A stretch of 5,433 nt of DNA. Origin: Sulfurimonadaceae bacterium (GTDB lineage: Bacteria > Campylobacterota > Campylobacteria > Campylobacterales > Sulfurimonadaceae). The DNA lies in contig JAQUCZ010000099.1 of the NCBI GenBank assembly GCA_028685945.1, positions 1 through 5,433 of the forward strand. The letters run 5' to 3'. Each line of letters opens with the position of its first letter. The stretch's first letter is position 1. The notes under the pieces were generated by a model, which worked only from the letters and a program-made list of their open reading frames with translations, had not been told where the DNA came from and made no database searches. Positions 1 through 4,538 of this stretch are shown piece by piece. The position numbers and the translations under genes were made by a program.

Positions 1-67
1 CAAAACTTTTACATGCCAAGAAACTGATGAAAAAAGAGGCGATAAGAGAATTTTTAGAAAGAATCGT

Positions 68-73
68 TACAAT
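68..73 (+). promoter_or_regulatory. Probable -10 element of the rubrerythrin operon
   Basis: TACAAT matches the sigma-70 -10 consensus at five of six bases and would start transcription near position 80, giving a leader of about 24 nt ahead of the rubrerythrin start. No convincing -35 hexamer is visible, which is common in Campylobacterota. The surrounding bases hold a TTACAA direct repeat (67-72 and 81-86) that could be an operator, but it does not match a PerR or Fur box well. The rest of positions 1-103 holds no gene I can support. A reading frame ending at TGA 25-27 could be the tail of an upstream gene, but too little is present to tell. Confidence 0.45.
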
Positions 74-103
74 AGTTGCATTACAAAAAAACAGGAGTGA
101 ACA

Positions 104-607
104 ATGGCAACGACAAAAGAGAACTTGGAAGCGGCATTTTGCGGTGAGAGCGAAGCGTATCAGAAGTATATGGCATTTGCAAAAAAAGCAAAAAAGGACG
201 GGTTTGCAAACGTAGCAAAACTGTTTGAAACCACTGCCGCGGCGGAGCGCATCCATGCCGAGGGACATTTAAACGCGATGGAAAAAGTGGGTTCTACGGC
301 AGAGAACCTCGAAGCGGCAATCAGCGGCGAGACGCACGAATACGCCGATATGTACCCGCCTATGTACGAACAAGCAGCGGCGGAAAACCATAAAGCTAAA
401 AGGATGTTCGGCTACGCACTCGAAGCGGAAAAAGTCCATGCCGAGCTTTACAAAAAAGCACTCGAAGCGGTTAAAGAGGGCAAAGATATCGACGAAGTCA
501 ACATCTACCTCTGCCCTACCTGTGGCTACATCGAAGTGGGTACGCCGCCCGAGAAATGCCCCGTATGCGGCGTAAAAGGTTCCACTTTTGTTCAGGTGGA
601 GTGCTAA
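104..607 (+). CDS. rbr: Rubrerythrin (diiron peroxidase with C-terminal rubredoxin domain)
   Basis: This 167-residue cytoplasmic protein should reduce hydrogen peroxide to water at a diiron centre. Seen: a ferritin-like four-helix bundle (about 5-125) with all expected iron ligands in place, namely E15, E48xxH51, E76, E79 and E109xxH112. A rubredoxin-type FeS4 domain follows, with C137xxC140 and C152xxC155. The two halves of the bundle are an internal repeat offset by 61 residues (ENLEAA at 6 and 67; E48RIHAE and E109KVHAE). The start ATG has AGGAG at 93-97, six bases upstream. It is somewhat shorter than the well-known Desulfovibrio rubrerythrin. The next gene begins one base after its stop, so the two are almost certainly co-transcribed and the partner may feed electrons to it. 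Peroxide-responsive (PerR-type) control is plausible for the family but is not demonstrated here. Confidence 0.95.
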   Translation: MATTKENLEAAFCGESEAYQKYMAFAKKAKKDGFANVAKLFETTAAAERIHAEGHLNAMEKVGSTAENLEAAISGETHEYADMYPPMYEQAAAENHKAKRMFGYALEAEKVHAELYKKALEAVKEGKDIDEVNIYLCPTCGYIEVGTPPEKCPVCGVKGSTFVQVEC

Positions 608-608
608 G

Positions 609-806
609 ATGTTGGTATGTGACTGCAACGAGGTCTATTACGACGCGATCAAAGAGGCGGTAAAAAAATACGGCAGCGACATCGAGACTATCAAAGACGC
701 GACCGATGCAGGCACCACATGCCAATGCTGCCTTGAGGAGGATTGCGAAAAAGTGGAGCTGCCCCTCCCTTTGGCGATCGAGAGAGCTTTGGCGGAGCTG
801 GATTAG
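609..806 (+). CDS. Bfd-like [2Fe-2S] ferredoxin, partner of rubrerythrin
   Basis: A 65-residue single-domain protein of the BFD-like [2Fe-2S] family. The cluster ligands C4, C6, C38 and C41 sit at exactly the residue numbers I recall for Escherichia coli Bfd (bacterioferritin-associated ferredoxin). C40 and C46 are extra cysteines, giving a CxCC motif at 38-41. The N-terminus, MLVCDCNEV, is typical of the family. I chose ATG 609 because it starts the domain cleanly, has GGAG at 598-601 with seven-base spacing, and begins one base after the rubrerythrin stop, which suggests translational coupling. An in-frame upstream start would overlap rubrerythrin and add residues absent from the family. 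No ferritin or bacterioferritin gene is in the window, so the inferred role is electron delivery to rubrerythrin or another diiron partner rather than iron mobilisation. The family is well supported; the partner is inferred. Confidence 0.88.
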   Translation: MLVCDCNEVYYDAIKEAVKKYGSDIETIKDATDAGTTCQCCLEEDCEKVELPLPLAIERALAELD

Positions 807-812
807 CATATC

Positions 813-832
813 GGTGAGGCGCAAGCCTCGCC
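813..832 (+). terminator. Stem-loop with GCAA tetraloop after the rbr-bfd pair
   Basis: An eight-base-pair stem (GGTGAGGC with GCCTCGCC, one T-G wobble) closes a GCAA tetraloop, starting six bases after the Bfd-like stop codon. There is no T-tract directly after it, so it is a poor textbook Rho-independent terminator. It may instead stabilise the mRNA 3' end or act with the weaker AAAGC/GCTTT hairpin at 836-857, which does run into four T's. The remainder of the 131-base gap holds only the promoter and ribosome binding site of the next gene. Confidence 0.5.
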
Positions 833-892
833 TCCAAAGCACTCACTCGCGGGCTTTTAAAACTCTCGTACGCCAAACCCCAAAAAACGCGC

Positions 893-898
893 TACAAT
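893..898 (+). promoter_or_regulatory. Probable -10 element of the membrane protein gene
   Basis: TACAAT lies 39 bases before the ATG at 938 and would give a leader of about 33 nt containing the AAGGAG ribosome binding site at 926-931. No good -35 hexamer is visible. Together with the stem-loop after the preceding gene, this suggests that the membrane protein is transcribed separately. Confidence 0.45.
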
Positions 899-937
899 TT
901 CCCTCATACGTTATTTCGGCTCCCCAAGGAGTTTTCC

Positions 938-1591
938 ATGCCGCTACAACACTACGCTTCCCTTTTTCAAGAGATCAGCAAAAGCCGCCTTTTGCGCCTG
1001 CAGGCTTTGGCGATTTTAATCACCACCTACATCGACTGGACGCTTATCCCTTTTGTTACCAAATTGGAAGGAACCTATCTGCCCGTTTTTATGATCAGTT
1101 TTTTTATGCTTATCGGCGCGCTTGATGGGTTTATCCAGCCTTTTTTCAACCGTATCAAGCTTTACACCATCTATCTTTTTGCCATCATCCTCGATATCGT
1201 GCAGATTTTCAGCTACCTTTTTTACGATCTCTCAATCATCGGCTTTACCTACCTCATCCTCACCATTTTTACGATTCAGGGGATCACCTTTGAGATAGCG
1301 CGTATCCATACCACCGATTTTATGCAGGATGAAGCGGTGAGTTTAAAAGATTATCTGATGATCCGCTCGCTTATGATCTCGGGTGCGATCGTGCTCGGAA
1401 GTTTGAGCGCGATGGTGTTTGACGCGTTTGAGATCAAGATGCAAAACGTTTTGCTTTATCTAAGCATCATAGGGGTTTTGAGCATCTTTTTTCAGTTTAA
1501 ACTCTATAAAATATTTAAAAAACGTATCAACGCCCAGACGGTAGAGATACAAACCGACAAACGGGAGCTTTTCGAAAAATTCAGGGTATAA
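938..1591 (+). CDS. Unrecognised polytopic membrane protein, half-transporter size
   Basis: A 217-residue protein I cannot assign to a named family. Six likely membrane helices are visible at about 21-42, 46-66, 77-95, 98-117, 142-162 and 170-190. They are followed by a strongly basic, charged cytoplasmic tail (KIFKKR onward). There is no cleavable signal peptide. Six helices of this spacing resemble one half of a major facilitator-type transporter, and a conserved-looking acidic loop (about 127-138) separates helices 4 and 5 as a central linker might. No transporter signature motif is clear, so this is only a guess from topology. The start has AAGGAG at 926-931, six bases before the ATG, and its own -10 element. 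The gene stands alone, with a strong tRNA promoter beginning 20 bases after its stop. A conserved hypothetical inner-membrane protein is the safest name. Confidence 0.85.
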   Translation: MPLQHYASLFQEISKSRLLRLQALAILITTYIDWTLIPFVTKLEGTYLPVFMISFFMLIGALDGFIQPFFNRIKLYTIYLFAIILDIVQIFSYLFYDLSIIGFTYLILTIFTIQGITFEIARIHTTDFMQDEAVSLKDYLMIRSLMISGAIVLGSLSAMVFDAFEIKMQNVLLYLSIIGVLSIFFQFKLYKIFKKRINAQTVEIQTDKRELFEKFRV

Positions 1592-1610
1592 AAAATCTCG
1601 TAAAAACCTC

Positions 1611-1639
1611 TTGCATTTTTTTTTGATTTTTATTATACT
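1611..1639 (+). promoter_or_regulatory. Sigma-70 promoter of the tRNA-Gly/tRNA-Ala unit
   Basis: TTGCAT at 1611-1616 and TATACT at 1634-1639 are separated by exactly 17 bases, the optimal spacing. The spacer is very T-rich. Transcription would start near 1646, about ten bases before the mature tRNA-Gly, which is normal for bacterial tRNA genes. This is the best-formed promoter in the window. Confidence 0.75.
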
Positions 1640-1655
1640 TTCACCCTCCAAAGAC

Positions 1656-1732
<77 letters not shown>

Positions 1733-1754
1733 CGTTTTTAAAATCAAACCTTCA

Positions 1755-1777
1755 TTTTTCATGGCATGCCAGAAAAA
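1755..1777 (+). repeat. Near-palindromic inverted repeat in the inter-tRNA spacer
   Basis: The core TGGCATGCCA (1762-1771) is a perfect ten-base palindrome. It is flanked by TTTTTC on the left and GAAAAA on the right, which are also complementary once A1761 is bulged out. In RNA this gives a nine-pair stem with a CAUG loop lying between the two tRNAs of the presumed transcript. It could be an RNase processing site, a protein-binding site or a remnant of an insertion. It is not a terminator on the + strand because the T-run comes before the stem and A's follow it; on the - strand the flanks likewise read T's first. Confidence 0.5.
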
Positions 1778-1781
1778 ACAA

Positions 1782-1857
1782 GGGGTATTAGCTCAGCTGG
1801 GAGAGCGCTTCGCTGGCAGCGAAGAGGTCAGCGGTTCGATCCCGCTATACTCCACCA
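1782..1857 (+). tRNA. tRNA-Ala (anticodon GGC)
   Basis: A complete cloverleaf: acceptor GGGGTAT with ATACTCC, anticodon stem CTTCG/CGAAG with loop CTGGCAG, and an encoded CCA end. The acceptor contains the G3-U70 wobble pair, the main identity element for alanyl-tRNA synthetase. The anticodon GGC at 1815-1817 reads GCC/GCU alanine codons. Its length is 76 bases. Five T's (1858-1862) follow the CCA and may serve as the transcription stop. The convergent ATPase gene ends only 11 bases away. Confidence 0.97.
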
Positions 1858-1868
1858 TTTTTCAAGCC

Positions 1869-3215
1869 TCAGATCAATTCCACTAAAATGATTTTTTCGC
1901 TTTGAAGTTTTTGCAGCTCCTCCGTAAAACCGCTTTTACTAAAAAGAACATAACGGGTCACGGGAAACTTATATTCAACTTTTTCTGCTTTTTTTTGCAA
2001 GCTCGTTAAAATATCTACGCCCACTTTTTTATTGGAATATTTGCACTCCGCCGCGATAAGGTGATCTTCGCCGATCCCCAATGCGTCTATCTCCTCGTTT
2101 TTGTCCCACCATCTGCCGCATTTAAGCAGATCGTAGCGTTGCATAAGATGTTCTATCGCCAACTTTTCGTAAACGGGTGCTACAAAACCGTGAAAATTTT
2201 CTTTGATCTTTTCTAAGACATATTTCGTATTCCCCATCTCCAACTGGCTTTTGTAAGGAAGTACGTACGAAAACCAAAATCTAAAGAAGTTATCTTTGAT
2301 AAAATAAAGCCCTTTCTTGCTTTTGAGAGGATTGGTTTCGGTTATAGGCACATCTTTGTAGATAATATCAAGTTCGATCAGCTTAGATATGAAAGAGGTG
2401 ATATTTTGAACGTTTTTGCCGAGTTTGGAAGCAATATTTCCCAATTTATGCTCCCCTGAAGCGATCACTTCCAAAATGGAAAAATAGGTGATAGGCTCAT
2501 TCACCTCGTTTTGCAAAATAAACTGAGGTTCGCTATACAAATATCCCATAGAATTTAAAATATTTTTCTCTATATTTTCAAAAATATCCCCGCTTGCAAC
2601 AAACATCTCCAAATATTTCGGCACGCCGTAAAGCACGCTATAAAGTTCTATAAGCTGCTGCGTAGATTTATTCGGGAAAAACTCTTGAAGATAGCCGAAT
2701 TCGATCGCCTCAAGTTTAATAGCACTTGTCCTCCTCCCATAAAGCGGCGCATCGTAAGAAAGTGTTTGTTCGTACATCATCGAAATAATCGAACCGCATA
2801 AAATCAGGTGGAAATTTTTATTTTTCAGCAGTTCGTCTACGATATATTGAAATTGGGAGGGGATCGAAGCATCGATTTTGGAAAAATATTGAAACTCGTC
2901 GATAATAACAATCAATTTTTTATCAAAATCTTTTTGTGCAAGATACTCAAAAAGTTGCGGTAAATCTTTAATCTCCAAATTTTTCAAAAACGTATCGTTA
3001 AAAAAAGTAGCCACTATATGTTGGAATCTTTTTATCACGATGGGAGCACTCTCTAGCGTCACCAAATAATAAAGTGCAGGTTTATCCTTGATAAACTCTT
3101 TTAAAAGCGTCGTCTTTCCGACCCTTCTTCTGCCGTAAAGTACGGTAAAAGAAAATCTCTCGCTTGCATATTCGTCGTTTAGGAGTTTGAGTTGTTTGTG
3201 TCTATTTGCAAACAT
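1869..3215 (-). CDS. P-loop ATPase with DUF234 / PD-(D/E)XK nuclease-like C-terminus
   Basis: A 448-residue protein with the layout of the ATPase_2 plus DUF234 families, whose cellular role is largely unknown. Seen, in order: an N-terminal signature (MFANRHKQLKLL), Walker A GRRRVGKTT at 28-36, Walker B LIVIIDEFQYF at 101-111 with D106 and E107, a sensor-like LILCGS at 137-142, a GRR at 160-162 that could supply an arginine finger, a winged-helix-like region at about 240-290, and a C-terminal domain with D377 and E390-C-K392, which match the D...ExK core of PD-(D/E)XK nucleases. ATP hydrolysis is strongly predicted; DNA cleavage is only inferred. AAGGT at 3221-3225 (read on the minus strand) supports the start. 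Sampled 60-base lines run from about 23% to 48% GC, lower than its neighbours. It converges on the tRNA pair and has no visible partner gene, so a horizontally acquired, stand-alone gene is likely. Confidence 0.92.
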   Translation of the reverse strand: MFANRHKQLKLLNDEYASERFSFTVLYGRRRVGKTTLLKEFIKDKPALYYLVTLESAPIVIKRFQHIVATFFNDTFLKNLEIKDLPQLFEYLAQKDFDKKLIVIIDEFQYFSKIDASIPSQFQYIVDELLKNKNFHLILCGSIISMMYEQTLSYDAPLYGRRTSAIKLEAIEFGYLQEFFPNKSTQQLIELYSVLYGVPKYLEMFVASGDIFENIEKNILNSMGYLYSEPQFILQNEVNEPITYFSILEVIASGEHKLGNIASKLGKNVQNITSFISKLIELDIIYKDVPITETNPLKSKKGLYFIKDNFFRFWFSYVLPYKSQLEMGNTKYVLEKIKENFHGFVAPVYEKLAIEHLMQRYDLLKCGRWWDKNEEIDALGIGEDHLIAAECKYSNKKVGVDILTSLQKKAEKVEYKFPVTRYVLFSKSGFTEELQKLQSEKIILVELI

Positions 3216-3240
3216 AAGCTACCTTTTTATCGTTTTTGAA

Positions 3241-3250
3241 TTATCATAAT
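3241..3250 (-). promoter_or_regulatory. Possible AT-rich promoter of the ATPase gene
   Basis: Read on the minus strand, the bases include overlapping TATGAT and GATAAT, both near the -10 consensus, about 26-35 bases before the ATPase start. There is no clear -35 at standard spacing. It would let the ATPase be transcribed independently of cysQ, which lies upstream on the same strand and has a weak terminator between. Confidence 0.35.
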
Positions 3251-3275
3251 ATCAAAACGAATGTATGGATTTCCT

Positions 3276-3296
3276 GAAAAACACTCTTTAGTGTTC
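3276..3296 (-). terminator. Weak intrinsic terminator after cysQ
   Basis: The arms AACACT (3280-3285) and AGTGTT (3290-3295) form a six-pair stem with a four-base loop. Read on the minus strand the stem is followed by T's, giving five consecutive T's including the last two of the arm. It lies about 27 bases after the cysQ stop and before the ATPase promoter, the right place to separate the two same-strand genes. The stem is short and not GC-rich, so read-through is likely. Confidence 0.5.
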
Positions 3297-3322
3297 TCAT
3301 ACAAACAGCGTATTCCGCTTTT

Positions 3323-4078
3323 TTATCGCACCACAAACCACGGATTTAAAAGATTTTCTTTGTTGTACAGCAGAGGTTCGCCGTTTGCATATTGGTAGCT
3401 CATTTTCCCCGCTTCGCGTACGAGGGCATCTCCTGCTGCGGTGTCCCATTCCATCGTTTCGCCGAATCTCGGGTAGATATCTGCTTCCCCGGCGGCAACC
3501 ATGCAAAGTTTAAGCGAGCTTCCTTTGCTTATCTGCACCACCTCTTTGGCATGGAGAGTATCTATAAATTTTTGCGTCTCCTGCGTTACGTGCGATCTGC
3601 TTACGGCAACGTAGAGGGTGTCTTCATTGTGGGTGTTGCTACGAAGGGGGAGTTTTTGGGAGTTTTTATATGCACCGCACCCTTTTTTAGCCCAGTACAG
3701 CACATCAAAAACAGGGGCATACACTACGCCTGCAACGGGGGTTTGGTTATGGATCAGGGCAATATTTACGGTAAAGTCGCCGTTTCTTTTGATAAACTCT
3801 TTGGTGCCGTCAATGGGGTCGACACACCAGTAATACTCCCAGTTTTTTCTGATCTCATAGGGGGTCTCTTGGTTTTCTTCCGACATGATGGGGATATTCG
3901 GATAGAGGGTTTGAAGTTGGGAGCAGATTATCTCGTTTGCTTTGAGGTCTGCTTCGGTAAGGGGTGAAGCGTCGTTTTTGTAGCGTACAGAAAACTCCCT
4001 CGCATAAATCTGCATAATCGCTTCTCCCGCCTGCAGCGCTATTGCTTTGAGTTCTTCCATATCGATACTATCCAACAC
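3323..4078 (-). CDS. cysQ: 3'(2'),5'-bisphosphate nucleotidase CysQ
   Basis: A magnesium-dependent, lithium-sensitive phosphatase of the inositol monophosphatase superfamily. It is expected to hydrolyse 3'-phosphoadenosine 5'-phosphate to AMP and phosphate, clearing the by-product of sulfate assimilation. Its 251 residues are close to the length of E. coli CysQ. Seen: SPLTEAD at 38-44, the metal-binding E67/E68 (SEEN), the signature DPIDGTKEF at 87-95 (D87, D90), and EWDTAAGDAL at 210-219, whose D212 completes the metal site. The start is probably GTG at 4076-4078, because AAGGA (4085-4089, minus strand) is six bases upstream. TTG at 4073-4075 or the ATG at 4058-4060 are alternatives that would remove one or six residues without touching the fold. 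A TATAAT element lies upstream. It is divergent from the metal-uptake genes, and no other sulfur-assimilation gene is in the window. Confidence 0.94.
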   Translation of the reverse strand: MLDSIDMEELKAIALQAGEAIMQIYAREFSVRYKNDASPLTEADLKANEIICSQLQTLYPNIPIMSEENQETPYEIRKNWEYYWCVDPIDGTKEFIKRNGDFTVNIALIHNQTPVAGVVYAPVFDVLYWAKKGCGAYKNSQKLPLRSNTHNEDTLYVAVSRSHVTQETQKFIDTLHAKEVVQISKGSSLKLCMVAAGEADIYPRFGETMEWDTAAGDALVREAGKMSYQYANGEPLLYNKENLLNPWFVVR

Positions 4079-4111
4079 GTTTCGTCCTTGTACACTTTTT
4101 ACAAAGGTGTA

Positions 4112-4117
4112 ATTATA
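4112..4117 (-). promoter_or_regulatory. cysQ promoter, consensus -10 TATAAT
   Basis: On the minus strand the bases read TATAAT, a perfect -10 hexamer, putting the transcription start near 4105 and giving a leader of about 26 nt with the AAGGA ribosome binding site. No strong -35 is seen. The leader also contains the inverted repeat TACAC (4091-4095) / GTGTA (4107-4111), which could form a small hairpin just before the ribosome binding site or act as an operator. Confidence 0.6.
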
Positions 4118-4153
4118 CCGCGAACAAACTAAAGCAGGCGCATCTTTAGCGAA

Positions 4154-4188
4154 GAGAGCCTTTTGCGACTTAGTAGCATTTGGCTCTT
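4154..4188 (+). repeat. Inverted repeat upstream of the His/Cys-rich gene
   Basis: GAGAGCC at 4154-4160 pairs with GGCTCTT at 4182-4188 (seven pairs, one wobble) across a 21-base loop that contains a further TGC/GCA pairing (4164-4166 with 4176-4178). It sits immediately before a possible -10 element (TAAAAT, 4197-4202). There is no T-tract on either side, so it is not a standard terminator. A regulator-binding site controlling the metal-uptake genes is possible, but no known operator consensus is recognised. Confidence 0.35.
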
Positions 4189-4209
4189 AAATGTGTTAAA
4201 ATTCCGCCA

Positions 4210-4479
4210 ATGAAATTCAGACTGATTCTTTCGATACTCTTTTTTATCGCAACGACCGTCGCTACGATCCACGAGATCGAACATATAGCGCACGATCACG
4301 ACCATGCCTCGTGCGAAATGTGCGTGGTTGCACAAAATTTTCTCTCTAGCGACATCGACCACCGCGTCGACGACATCGAAAACCTCCGTTTCGGTGCTAT
4401 CGGGAGCAGTTTTGTTTTTAGTTTCAAACAAACTTTCCATCCCACATGCCAACCCCGCGCACCGCCGCTTTTTTCCTAA
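4210..4479 (+). CDS. Small exported or membrane-anchored His/Cys-rich protein, probable metal-uptake accessory
   Basis: An 89-residue protein. Residues 4-20 form one hydrophobic segment that could be a signal peptide or membrane anchor, directly followed by a metal-binding-looking cluster: H21, H25, H28, H30, H32, C35 and C38, in which HDHDHASCEMC (28-38) holds alternating His and a CxxC. H51, H77 and C80 follow. The end, QPRAPPLFS, recalls the RAPP-type tail I remember from DUF2946-like small proteins found beside metal transporters; that link is from memory and tentative. ATG 4210 is preferred because it starts right at the hydrophobic segment, but no Shine-Dalgarno sequence precedes it, and a TAAAAT box at 4197-4202 would make the transcript nearly leaderless. 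A TTG at 4180 would add ten residues. It lies 59 bases before the outer-membrane gene on the same strand. Periplasmic zinc or copper handling is an inference. Confidence 0.72.
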   Translation: MKFRLILSILFFIATTVATIHEIEHIAHDHDHASCEMCVVAQNFLSSDIDHRVDDIENLRFGAIGSSFVFSFKQTFHPTCQPRAPPLFS

Positions 4480-4494
4480 GTCTTTTAAAAAAAC

Positions 4495-4530
4495 AATTTT
4501 ACAAATTCATATAACTTATTTATGCAAGGA
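4495..4530 (+). promoter_or_regulatory. Leader of the outer-membrane protein gene: palindromes, possible -10 and ribosome binding site
   Basis: This AT-rich stretch holds a 13-base palindrome AATTT-TAC-AAATT (4495-4507), a second small palindrome ATAA-C-TTAT (4511-4519) overlapping a possible -10 TATAAC (4510-4515), and the ribosome binding site AAGGA (4526-4530), eight bases before the ATG. AT-rich palindromes over a promoter would suit a Fur-family regulator such as Zur, but no consensus match is claimed. The gene may also be transcribed from upstream, since no terminator separates it from the small His/Cys-rich gene. Confidence 0.4.
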
Positions 4531-4538
4531 AAATAGCA

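Noticed and set aside
67..81. PerR box over the rubrerythrin promoter
   Set aside because: The 7-1-7 dyad TTACAAT-A-GTTGCAT matches itself at only about four of seven positions, too weak to call.
27..215. Open frame of 62 codons at the left edge
   Set aside because: It overlaps the first 112 bases of rubrerythrin in another frame, has no ribosome binding site, and the rubrerythrin frame is unambiguous there.
269..628. 119-codon frame on the - strand opposite rubrerythrin
   Set aside because: It is the antisense shadow of a gene with all metal ligands intact.
3392..3967. 191-codon frame on the + strand opposite cysQ
   Set aside because: It is the antisense shadow of cysQ, whose catalytic motifs are complete; it has no ribosome binding site and no recognisable domain.
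4180..4209. TTG-initiated extension of the His/Cys-rich protein
   Set aside because: It would add ten residues before the hydrophobic segment, overlap the inverted repeat and -10-like box, and lacks a ribosome binding site; ATG 4210 is preferred.
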